A DNA stretch of 15,214 bases from an uncultured bacterium (GTDB lineage: Bacteria; Verrucomicrobiota; Kiritimatiellia; RFP12; UBA1067). Below, piece by piece: positions 1-7,320 of the stretch. The first letter of the stretch is position 1; each line of letters starts with the position of its first letter. The DNA lies in NCBI GenBank assembly GCA_902779075.1, contig CACZAK010000132.1:1-15214 (forward strand). Direction: 5' to 3'. Both the position numbers and the translations under genes were made by a program. The notes below the pieces were generated by a model, which made no database searches, was not told where the DNA came from, and worked only from the letters and a program-made list of their open reading frames with translations.

Positions 1-2
1 CC

Positions 3-848
3 GGACTCGAATCGCCCGAAGGACGCGACGGACTCGTCAATGCGATAGAGCTTGAGAAGGGCGTCTATGAGGCGGGCGGCCGCATCACGTATCTCGCCGA
101 CAAGTGCATGCTCGACCTTTTCGCCGACAACACCGAGCGCGCGCCGACGTTCATGATTCCGCCGCTCCGCTCAAGCCGCGAGAAGGGCTTTTCGCAGAGC
201 TGGGCGTTCGTGAAGAATCCGCTGCACACGACGGAGGAATGCTGGTCCGAGATGATGCGCCGCCATCCGCGCTGCCTCGAGTTCACGAGCGACGACGCAC
301 GTTCCCTCGGCATGCCGCAGTCGTTCATAGACAATCCGCCGCTCATCAAGTATTCAGACCTCCTCACTTACATGATCGGCAACGAGCCCGCGCCGGAGCG
401 CATCAAGGGCTTCCCCCGCGCCGTGGCGGTGACGCTCACCGTTGGCGACCGTCCTGCGGATTTCATGGCCGCTGCCGACAAGCTTGCCGCCGCTTGGCCT
501 GAGCGCCGCGATTTCAACTTCGCGTTCCCGATTGCCGACTCTCCGCTCGAGATTTGGAAACACCTCGCCGTGAAGCTTGCCTTCAACTGCCTCTCGACAG
601 GCACGATGGCGGCGATGGGGCGCATCGCGGGCAACTGGATGAGCTGGGTGTCGATGTCGAACAAGAAGCTCATCGACCGCTGCATCCGCCTCCTCGTCGA
701 GCTTGGCCGCATCGACTACGAAGAAGCCGCGCAGCGCATCTTCGCATCGGAGGAGTGGATCGCGTCGCAGGACTGGTCGAAGGCCGAAGAACCCTCCCCC
801 GTCCAAGTCGCGCTCAAGCAGCTACGCAAATACAAGGAGGTGAAATGA
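3..848 (+). CDS. SIS-domain sugar-phosphate protein, MurQ/GCKR-like (5' partial)
   Basis: The frame is open from the left edge, so the true start lies outside; 281 codons are visible, ending at TGA 846-848. The C-terminal part, about bases 570-740, reads KLAFNCLSTGTMAAMGRIAG and then SNKKLIDR. This closely resembles the conserved C-terminal signature of N-acetylmuramic acid 6-phosphate etherase (MurQ) and glucokinase regulatory protein (GCKR), both built on SIS domains that bind phosphosugars. MurQ removes lactate from MurNAc-6-phosphate during cell-wall recycling; GCKR-type proteins only bind sugar phosphates. The visible part is already near full MurQ length and has extra sequence between the SIS-like blocks, so a longer two-SIS GCKR-like protein is more likely than plain MurQ. 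The catalytic N-terminal half is missing here, so enzymatic function cannot be judged. No signal peptide is visible; a cytoplasmic role is expected. Family call fairly sure, exact function not. Confidence 0.75.
   Translation, partial: GLESPEGRDGLVNAIELEKGVYEAGGRITYLADKCMLDLFADNTERAPTFMIPPLRSSREKGFSQSWAFVKNPLHTTEECWSEMMRRHPRCLEFTSDDARSLGMPQSFIDNPPLIKYSDLLTYMIGNEPAPERIKGFPRAVAVTLTVGDRPADFMAAADKLAAAWPERRDFNFAFPIADSPLEIWKHLAVKLAFNCLSTGTMAAMGRIAGNWMSWVSMSNKKLIDRCIRLLVELGRIDYEEAAQRIFASEEWIASQDWSKAEEPSPVQVALKQLRKYKEVK
834..841 (+). promoter_or_regulatory. Strong Shine-Dalgarno site for the ORF at 845
   Basis: AAGGAGGT lies inside the last codons of the SIS-domain gene, with its GGAGG core four bases before ATG 845. 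That ATG overlaps the upstream TGA as ATGA. The arrangement indicates translational coupling and shows that the now-truncated ORF at 845 was once a properly expressed second gene of the operon. Confidence 0.7.
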
Positions 849-1006
849 GTCGGCATTTGACATTGGCATCGCTTACCGCAATTGGTTCAGTGCTGCAGAT
901 ATTTGCTGCGGCGTCGGTTGTTGTTGTGCCAGACGAGGCAACGACGGTCGAGAAGTTCGCTGCATCGGAACTGGCGGGCGGTATTGACAGAAAGAAATCG
1001 GTATAA
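845..1006 (+). pseudogene. Truncated start of a secreted DUF4838-like glycosidase
   Basis: The 53-codon ORF begins with a likely signal peptide (residues 1 to about 23, ending FAAAS). It continues VVVVPDEATTVEKFAASELA, which resembles the opening of the N-terminal domain in DUF4838 and GH67/GH20-type secreted glycosidases (pattern I-V-I-P-x-x-A-T-x-x-E-x-x-A-A-x-E-L). After the residues GGIDRKKSV the frame stops at TAA 1004-1006, where several hundred more residues would be expected. The start is convincing: ideal Shine-Dalgarno site and ATGA overlap with the upstream gene. I read it as the 5' stub of a gene cut by a deletion or insertion. The stub's last codons double as the promoter of the next gene. 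A genuine 53-residue secreted peptide is possible but less likely. The domain match is by eye. Confidence 0.6.
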
Positions 1007-1012
1007 TATAAT
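984..1012 (+). promoter_or_regulatory. Consensus sigma-70-type promoter
   Basis: TTGACA at 984-989 and TATAAT at 1007-1012 are separated by exactly 17 bases, a perfect match to the housekeeping sigma factor consensus. A second overlapping TATAAT at 1002-1007 would give a 12-base spacer and is not favoured. Transcription would start near 1019, giving a leader of about 25 bases before ATG 1044. The element sits in the final codons of the truncated ORF and in a locally AT-rich patch of an otherwise GC-rich region. It probably drives the glycine-rich gene and, since no terminator is seen, possibly the whole downstream cluster. Confidence 0.85.
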
Positions 1013-1032
1013 AAGCAATAATCTGTAAAAAA

Positions 1033-1041
1033 AAGGAAAGG
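1033..1041 (+). promoter_or_regulatory. Ribosome binding site of the glycine-rich gene
   Basis: AAGGAAAGG follows an A-rich run and lies two bases before ATG 1044, with its first AGG about seven bases upstream. It supports 1044 as the start; a second in-frame ATG at 1050 is further away. Confidence 0.55.
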
Positions 1042-1043
1042 TC

Positions 1044-3203
1044 ATGAAAATGCAAGCACAAGACATATACAAGAGATGCTGCCTTGCGGCGGTTGCCGCA
1101 ACGTTTTTCTGCACGGCAAGAGGCGCGGTCTATGAGGACAGTCTTGTAAGTGTCGACAAAGGGACGGTTGTGCGGCATTTGACTGACAAGGGCATTGTGT
1201 ATGTGTTCACTGCGACGAACGCCACAGAGGTGACTCTCAAGCAGACGGCGACACTGGATGCCGCGCTTGTCGTCGGTGGTGGCGGTTCCGGCGGTCACAA
1301 GCATGGTGGTGGCGGCGGTGGCGGCGGCGTGGTCTATCGGACGACGTTCACGAACCCCTCGCTCGCGGCAAGTGACGCGATTTCGCTTCAAGTCGGAGCT
1401 GGAGGTACGAATGCGGACGGTGTATCATCCAATGGCCTTGCATCCGTACTCACTGTGAACGGCGAGACGATAACGGCGTATGGTGGTGGACATGGAGGAT
1501 ATTACCAAGGACAACCCGGAGAAGGGCGGCTGGGATCTGGTGGCGGCAGCGGGCTCTATTCGCTGCACCAGGCGTACACGAACGGTGTCCATTACACGGA
1601 GGGACAAGGTTTTCCAGGTGGCATAGTCTACAACGCTTACCCTGGTAGTGCTGGTGGCGGCGGAGCAAGCGAGGCGGGGCGGCCAATCAACGATTCTATC
1701 AATCCGGGCAAGGGCGGCGAAGGCGTGACGAACGACATCACCGGCGTTGCGGAAGTATATGGTTCTGGCGGTGGCGGCTTCCCGATTGAGAGAAGCCATA
1801 GAATTGATGCCGGACGAGGAGGCACAAACGCCGGCGATGCAGCAGTTAGCTGGATAACAGAGGGCGCTGTATTCGGTCGTCCCGGGTTTGGCGGCGGAGG
1901 CGGTGGTGCGAACAACAATACTGCCTTGCATGGCGGCGGCGGCTCTGGAACGGTCATACTGCGCTTTGCCTATCCGTCGGGGAATGGCAGGGTGATTGTC
2001 ACAAACGACAATGCAAACAATGGTACCTGCACGCCAAATGCGGGCGAATATGAACTGGCACCCGATGCGCAAATGACATTTACGGCCGCTTCGGGCCAGG
2101 CGAGCGGCGGATGGCGTTGGTCGCAGGTGGGTTATTCCATCAGCGAGAGCATTGACGGAGGCGTTAGCTGGTCCGCCCCGGTGACAAATTACGCGCACAG
2201 CGTCGATTTCGCCCAAAAGGGTACGGTCTGGACTCGTTTGACATGGCTGTGGCGGCATGAAGAAGTTGTTCATGCCAATGGCATGACATATCCCAAGTCC
2301 GCCGGCATAACGGTTACGAGTCTGGGATCTGGATACCTCGTTTCGTGTGCGCACGCTTCCGGCAATGCCGCCGACATCGTATTTAGTTCTTCCGCCAAAG
2401 TCAAACGTACACTTGTGGTGGGCGGTGGCGGCGCCGGCGGCCGTTGTACGTGGGGAAGCGGTGGCGGCGGCGGCGGCGGTGTGCTGGCCCGGGATGAACT
2501 GAAGATGGTCCAGCCAGGCGGTTCCCTCCTTGTCCGTGTGGGCGCGGGAGGAGCTGCGCCAGCGCAGAATAACATGAACGGTGCGAATGGAGAGTCCTCG
2601 ACGTTGTGGGACGGTGAGACGCTGACAGAAGCGTATGGTGGCGGCGGAGGCGCTGGTGGGTCTAATGTTGAGCCTAACACGGGCAGCAAGATTGCATCTG
2701 GCGGCGGGTCTCCCGTCAACGGCGGGGGAGAGCGTCTGGTAAAGCAAAGAATTGGAATCAATCATGTGCATTACACTCTGGGACAAGGTTGGCCCGCAGG
2801 CTTGCACACCGGTGATTATACCAATGGCAGTGGTGGCGGAGGTGCCGGGGGAATGGGAACGCCGGTTTCCGGAAGCACCTATGGTGGAAACGGCGGTGAG
2901 GGAATCACGAACGACATCACCGGAGTCGCGCAGGTTTATGGCTCCGGCGGCGGCGGATCGACTCAAGGGGACAGGCCGGGTTCGTATGAAGCATCGCTAA
3001 TGGCGGTGAACGGCCTTGGCGGGACGAATGCCGGCATGGGGAATGATATTCACACAGGCGGTAGGGATGCAACTTCCGGTGTCGACGGATTCGGCGGCGG
3101 CGGCGGCGCTGCTGCGGGTGGCAACGCGGCTGGCCGTGGTGGATCGGGCGCGGTTCTCTTCTATTGCGAAGTCTCCAATGGCCTGATACTCATCCTTAGG
3201 TGA
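1044..3203 (+). CDS. Secreted glycine-rich protein with two tandem Gly-rich domains
   Basis: The 719-aa product has an N-terminal signal peptide (about residues 1-28, basic KR then a hydrophobic stretch ending ARGA). Two copies of a glycine-rich domain follow, at about residues 44-310 and 430-708. Each opens with a short beta strand leading into LVVGGGG, continues through poly-Gly turns, shares the motifs VHYT-x-GQG, (V/I)TNDITGVA and VYGSGGGG, and closes with GSG-x-V. This is the layout of the glycine-rich domain found in phage tail-tip proteins and in many bacterial surface proteins. The 120-residue linker is Trp/Tyr-rich and probably beta-sandwich (GWRW, SIDGGVSW, WTRLTWLWRH). No enzyme motif, LPXTG or PEP-CTERM anchor is seen; the C-terminus ends in a short hydrophobic tail. 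It has its own strong promoter, and its base composition is less GC-rich than the enzyme genes. A surface, adhesive or structural role is inferred; the true function is unknown. Confidence 0.8.
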   Translation: MKMQAQDIYKRCCLAAVAATFFCTARGAVYEDSLVSVDKGTVVRHLTDKGIVYVFTATNATEVTLKQTATLDAALVVGGGGSGGHKHGGGGGGGGVVYRTTFTNPSLAASDAISLQVGAGGTNADGVSSNGLASVLTVNGETITAYGGGHGGYYQGQPGEGRLGSGGGSGLYSLHQAYTNGVHYTEGQGFPGGIVYNAYPGSAGGGGASEAGRPINDSINPGKGGEGVTNDITGVAEVYGSGGGGFPIERSHRIDAGRGGTNAGDAAVSWITEGAVFGRPGFGGGGGGANNNTALHGGGGSGTVILRFAYPSGNGRVIVTNDNANNGTCTPNAGEYELAPDAQMTFTAASGQASGGWRWSQVGYSISESIDGGVSWSAPVTNYAHSVDFAQKGTVWTRLTWLWRHEEVVHANGMTYPKSAGITVTSLGSGYLVSCAHASGNAADIVFSSSAKVKRTLVVGGGGAGGRCTWGSGGGGGGGVLARDELKMVQPGGSLLVRVGAGGAAPAQNNMNGANGESSTLWDGETLTEAYGGGGGAGGSNVEPNTGSKIASGGGSPVNGGGERLVKQRIGINHVHYTLGQGWPAGLHTGDYTNGSGGGGAGGMGTPVSGSTYGGNGGEGITNDITGVAQVYGSGGGGSTQGDRPGSYEASLMAVNGLGGTNAGMGNDIHTGGRDATSGVDGFGGGGGAAAGGNAAGRGGSGAVLFYCEVSNGLILILR
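1174..1972 (+). repeat. Glycine-rich domain, copy 1
   Basis: First copy of the duplicated glycine-rich module inside the 719-aa protein. It contains a GGT/GGC tract at 1305-1329 and a 17-base segment (1728-1744) repeated identically in copy 2, 1179 bases downstream and in frame. Copy boundaries are approximate and drawn from the protein motifs. Confidence 0.65.
2332..3166 (+). repeat. Glycine-rich domain, copy 2
   Basis: Second copy of the module, carrying the identical 17-base segment at 2907-2923 and two (GGC)5 tracts at 2463-2477 and 3093-3107. It matches copy 1 in motif order but has diverged at many positions, so the duplication is not recent. Confidence 0.65.
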
Positions 3204-3219
3204 TCTTGACGGCTGCGAA

Positions 3220-6200
3220 ATGAAATGGTCGGTTTTCACCGCCTTTTCGCTTACATGCGCAGTGTTTGCCGCGTTTTCGGCGGCAGCCGCCGCGTCGGCG
3301 TCATTTCGGATAGACTTCGACGGGACGCTGCAGGACGCAGACGGAATTGAGCCGGTCAGGTCGTCGAAAATCCGCTTCGTTCCTGGCGTGCGCGGGCAGG
3401 CGGTGTATCTGCCGGCCGATGGGTGGCTCGAGTACGCCTTCTCGACGAACTTCCTCGACGGACGCGCCGGATCGTTCTCGGTCTGGGCGAAGACAGACTG
3501 GACGTACAACGGATGCTGCGGATATCGCGACCGCGACTTGGACGACAAGGGCGAGTGGGGGGCGCTCAACGCCTCCCGCCTGAAGCGCGCGCTCCTGAAG
3601 GTGGGCGATTGGCGCGGCGTCAGGGCGTCGCTCGGAACTTCGTTCAACATGGTCTATGTCGAAGCCTGGGGCGGCGCCGCGACGCGAGGGTTCTGCAAGG
3701 GCGGCGAATGGCACCACTACGCGGGAAGCTACGACGCCGCCCGCAAGCGCTATCGTCTCTATGTTGACGGACGACTCATGCATGAGAAGGAGTTCGCGCT
3801 GAAGGCCGAAGGGATCTTCCCGAAGACCTTCACCCTCGGGTGCGGCGGCGAACTGCCCGGCAAGCTCGGACCGTGCGCCGCGCTGGAGGGCGCAGTGGAC
3901 GAGTTCAGGATGTACGACAGGGAGGTCTCGCCGGACGAGGTAATGGACGCGTTCACGTCCGTCATTCCCTACCGCATCGAGCTTATGGACTACGCGGTGA
4001 CGGCAGGGGTGGAGAAGAACCTGCGCTTCCGCGTGCGGAACATCTCGAAGGAGCGCCTTGAAAGGACGTTCGACGTCGTGGGCAAGTCGGTCCGCGTCGC
4101 GGCGAAGCCGGGCGAGCTTGCCGAGTTCTCCGTTCCGTACCGCGTCGAGGCCGAGGGGCTCCACCGGATAGAGGTCAACGCCGGCAAGGTAGATTTCCGC
4201 TGGTTCGAGATCATTGCGCTTGCGTCGGAAGTTTCCGCGCCCCAGCCGTCCGAGCCGCGCAGGACCTGCCTCGGTACATACGACTGCACGCAGGACTATC
4301 CGTCGAACGTCTTCAACCACTGCGGGTCGCACGTGGTGACGAACGCGTGCGGCGTCTACCGCGAATGCGAGACGCTCAATCCCGGGACGGGGCTTGCGTA
4401 CCGCTTCAGGATACGGAACAAAGGGCTTCCCCACGTCGTCGAGCTCGTCTACCCCGACGATGCCAAGCGCGAGTTCTCGTTTGCCGCGCATCCCGAGAAC
4501 TACAACCGGCTTCACACCGGTTCGCTCGACTGCGCGGGAATCATCACCGGCGTGGATCATCCCAACACCTTCCGGATGCAGCGCAAGCGCTTCGTTTTCT
4601 GGCCGGATTCCGACACGGTCTGCGTCTGCATCTACGCCTACAAGCCGATTGACGGATCGAAGCCGCCGGCGGCGGCGAGCGTGTCCGTCTACGAGCTCGA
4701 CGCCCTTACTCCCGCGAAGGCCGGCGGCGCGTCGCGGGAGCGGCGCAGCGTGTGCGTATGGGACGAGGATCCGACGATGGACGCGCAGCTGGTGTTCAAC
4801 CACGCGCTGAACTACGAAAAGGCGAACCTCGAGTTCTGGCGGGTCAAGTGGCAGCGCACGATAGACTACATGCGCTACCAGGGGATCGACGCCTGGGACA
4901 TAAAGGTCCTTTCGTATCGCGGCGACATGACGGGGATGGACGCGACGTTCTACGGCTGTTCGCCTTTCATAGGTTGCGACGGGCGCTGCTTCGGCTGGGC
5001 CGACATAGGCGCCGCCATGCTGGACAGGGCCGGCATGGACATCTGGGCGCGGATCAACCACAAGTTCACGTCCGACGGATGGATCGCGCTCCTTGGCGGC
5101 GACGACGGCGCGGACATCTTCTTCAGGAACGACAAGGGCGAGGTGCCTGACCACTATGCGAAGGGGAACTTCCTGCATCCGGCCGTCATGAACGCCTACA
5201 AGGCCATGATACGGGCCTACCGCGACAAGTTCCGCGTGTACGGGCACTTTCGCGGCATCACGCTCAACGAGGCGCCGGCATGCGACTTCTACGACATCTT
5301 CACTGGATACGACGACCTGACGGTGGGGCTTTTCGAGAAAGAGACGGGAATACGCTGCCCTAAGTCCTGTCAGGACCGCTATCGCTTCCTCGTAGGCGAC
5401 CAGGCGCGCCGCAAGGCGTGGATCGACTGGCGATGCCGCAAGGTTACGGAGGCGGCGCGCGAGCTTGTGGCCGTCTTGCGCGAGAAGGGCGACGACCTGG
5501 TCCTTCAGTGGTGGGTGTCGCCGTACTGCTTCCTCCGCGGCGAGAAGGACTGGTTCGGGTGGGACCCCGACGCGTCTGCGCGCAAGGGTGGCATCGACCT
5601 CAAGGCGCTTTCGTCTGTCGAGGGGCTCTGCGTGATGCCGATCGTGCGCCCCGACTTCTTCCGTGCGCATGGAAGGTATGACACTAACGAGGAGCATTTC
5701 CAGTTCGACGAACGGTATCGCCGTTACTTCCGCGAAGCCGGGGTGCGCGCCATCAACCTGGAGCGCCACTCGAACCTCGAAATCTATCCTTCCATGACGG
5801 CGCGCAAGAACTTTTGGAAGCGTCCGTTCTGGATGCCGACGGGATCGAACGTCGCGGGCGTGCCCGACTTCTACGACTATCCGACGCCCCATCCGAACTC
5901 GGAGTTTTGCCTGGAGTCGTTGGTCGGGCTCGTTGCGGACTACGATCTCCAGGAAATAATGCACGGGTTCTGGGGACTGCCGGAACAGGGGGAGCACGGG
6001 CGCTTCCGCACGTTCTACACGCAGTTCCGCTCGATTCCGCGCGGCGACTTCCGTCTGGTGGATGGCGCGCCGGATGACCCTGTGGCGTTGCGCGTCGGGA
6101 AGGAAGGTTATTACCTCGTAAACAGGACGTCTTGCGAGGCCGAGGCGAATTGGAAGGAGAACGGCGTTGCGAAGATGGCGCGGCTTGGCAACTGTGAGAT

Positions 6201-7320
6201 CGCATATTTCCCTGCGCCTGGAGGGGCCGAGATTTCCGATTTTGGCGCAAAGGTCGGCAAGGAGGACGTCGAGGCCCTCGACAGGCGGCTTGCGGTGCTC
6301 GACGAAGCGGCGAAGGAGGATCCTGCGAACAGGGAGCTTGCGGACATCGCAGGCCGCGCCCGCAGGGCGTTCGGCGAAGGCAGGTATTCGGAGGCGTCGT
6401 CCTTCTTCAAGACCGCGGCCGCCCGCGCGGCGGTTCTCAAGGCGCAGGGGTTGAAGGTCCTGAGTCAGAATGCGTTGTTCGAGGTATGGGCGCAGAAGGC
6501 AGGCGAACAGAATCGTTTCCTGCCATGCAGCTTCTTCGGTGCGCTCTGGGACGGGTGGGGGCTTGACTCCAAGACGCTTGCCGAGAACAGGACGCGACTC
6601 AAGGGCAAGCCGATGAACATGGTCTATTCGGTCGGGTACGATCCGGAGAGGAGAGGGCTTCTCTTCACGGGCTGGATGAGCAACGTGAAGACACCGGAGA
6701 AAGTGCTGCTCGAGTTTGATCCGAAGAACGACGACGCGTTTGACGAGACGGGCTTCTCGCATGACAACGTGCGCTACGAGCTTTCGGACTGGCTGACGAG
6801 GGAGAACGGACAGCAGTACGTCGAGAAGTTCATTCCGTTCTCTGACCTGAAGGGCTGGGATGCGCGGCCTGGTTCGACGATAGGCATGGGCGTGTTGGCA
6901 TACGCGACGTGTGCCGACACGAACGGCGAGTTTCGCGCGGCGTGCGGCATCGGCTTCGGGCGCATGGTCCGCGGGCGACTGCATCTCTCTGCTCGCAAGC
7001 CGGGAAGCAAAGTCATAATGTCGGTTGATTCCGGAAAGCACAAGGCGGAGTGCCGCGTGGAAACGAAGCCGCAGGAGCTGACGCTTGCGTTCACGCCGGC
7101 GAAGACGGGGACGGTCGACTTCTCCGTCGTTCCCGATTGGGCGGGAGTTGGGCGCGTGGCGAGCCTGACGCTGAAGGGCGCGAGGTGGGCGGGTCGTCCA
7201 CCGGCAATCCCTTCGGATGTGGTTTACGGCGGTAGGATTGTCACCGGCAATCTTGCCGTGACGGCAGGAGTACCGGTGGAGATGCGCGCCGTCATCACGG
7301 TGCGGGAGGAATGGCAATGA
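3220..7320 (+). CDS. Large secreted LamG-containing glycoside hydrolase-like protein
   Basis: The 1366-aa product has a signal peptide (about residues 1-28, ending AAAASA). A LamG/concanavalin-like domain follows (about 30-246; GGEWHHYAGSYD, then LYVDGRL and AVDEFRMYDREVS), then a beta-sandwich linker (250-345). A second module opens with CLGTYDCTQDYP (350-510). The TIM-barrel-like catalytic region (about 525-960) starts near EFWRVKWQRTIDYMR. Candidate catalytic residues, by analogy with clan GH-A, are Glu684 in ITLNEAP (acid/base) and Glu854 in RHSNLEIYP (nucleophile); both motifs recur in the downstream paralogue. Residues 1015-1075 look helical. Residues 1083-1366 form an extra C-terminal beta-rich region, perhaps CBM9-like (FIPFSDLKGW). 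It is expected in the periplasm or outside the cell, acting on a polysaccharide. The start has only a weak Shine-Dalgarno site, 16 bases after the previous stop. I cannot name a GH family; it faintly recalls GHL10-type or GH-A barrels. Confidence 0.75.
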   Translation: MKWSVFTAFSLTCAVFAAFSAAAAASASFRIDFDGTLQDADGIEPVRSSKIRFVPGVRGQAVYLPADGWLEYAFSTNFLDGRAGSFSVWAKTDWTYNGCCGYRDRDLDDKGEWGALNASRLKRALLKVGDWRGVRASLGTSFNMVYVEAWGGAATRGFCKGGEWHHYAGSYDAARKRYRLYVDGRLMHEKEFALKAEGIFPKTFTLGCGGELPGKLGPCAALEGAVDEFRMYDREVSPDEVMDAFTSVIPYRIELMDYAVTAGVEKNLRFRVRNISKERLERTFDVVGKSVRVAAKPGELAEFSVPYRVEAEGLHRIEVNAGKVDFRWFEIIALASEVSAPQPSEPRRTCLGTYDCTQDYPSNVFNHCGSHVVTNACGVYRECETLNPGTGLAYRFRIRNKGLPHVVELVYPDDAKREFSFAAHPENYNRLHTGSLDCAGIITGVDHPNTFRMQRKRFVFWPDSDTVCVCIYAYKPIDGSKPPAAASVSVYELDALTPAKAGGASRERRSVCVWDEDPTMDAQLVFNHALNYEKANLEFWRVKWQRTIDYMRYQGIDAWDIKVLSYRGDMTGMDATFYGCSPFIGCDGRCFGWADIGAAMLDRAGMDIWARINHKFTSDGWIALLGGDDGADIFFRNDKGEVPDHYAKGNFLHPAVMNAYKAMIRAYRDKFRVYGHFRGITLNEAPACDFYDIFTGYDDLTVGLFEKETGIRCPKSCQDRYRFLVGDQARRKAWIDWRCRKVTEAARELVAVLREKGDDLVLQWWVSPYCFLRGEKDWFGWDPDASARKGGIDLKALSSVEGLCVMPIVRPDFFRAHGRYDTNEEHFQFDERYRRYFREAGVRAINLERHSNLEIYPSMTARKNFWKRPFWMPTGSNVAGVPDFYDYPTPHPNSEFCLESLVGLVADYDLQEIMHGFWGLPEQGEHGRFRTFYTQFRSIPRGDFRLVDGAPDDPVALRVGKEGYYLVNRTSCEAEANWKENGVAKMARLGNCEIAYFPAPGGAEISDFGAKVGKEDVEALDRRLAVLDEAAKEDPANRELADIAGRARRAFGEGRYSEASSFFKTAAARAAVLKAQGLKVLSQNALFEVWAQKAGEQNRFLPCSFFGALWDGWGLDSKTLAENRTRLKGKPMNMVYSVGYDPERRGLLFTGWMSNVKTPEKVLLEFDPKNDDAFDETGFSHDNVRYELSDWLTRENGQQYVEKFIPFSDLKGWDARPGSTIGMGVLAYATCADTNGEFRAACGIGFGRMVRGRLHLSARKPGSKVIMSVDSGKHKAECRVETKPQELTLAFTPAKTGTVDFSVVPDWAGVGRVASLTLKGARWAGRPPAIPSDVVYGGRIVTGNLAVTAGVPVEMRAVITVREEWQ
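7304..7310 (+). promoter_or_regulatory. Ribosome binding site deciding the start at 7317
   Basis: GGGAGGA lies inside the last codons of the upstream gene. ATG 7311 directly abuts it and is too close for initiation, whereas ATG 7317 is six bases away and overlaps the upstream TGA as ATGA. The second ATG is therefore preferred, shortening the protein by two residues. Confidence 0.65.

Noticed and set aside
1425..2966. A 513-codon minus-strand open frame opposite the glycine-rich gene
   Set aside because: It is produced by the antisense of Gly codons and is low in complexity; the + strand has a promoter, ribosome site and signal peptide.
1044..3203. Glycine-rich protein as a phage tail fibre from a prophage
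   Set aside because: The domain also occurs in phage tails, but here it has a Sec signal peptide and no phage genes lie nearby.
7311..7313. ATG 7311 as the start of the second glycosidase
   Set aside because: It directly touches the GGGAGGA site with no spacer; ATG 7317 has a workable six-base spacing and an ATGA overlap.
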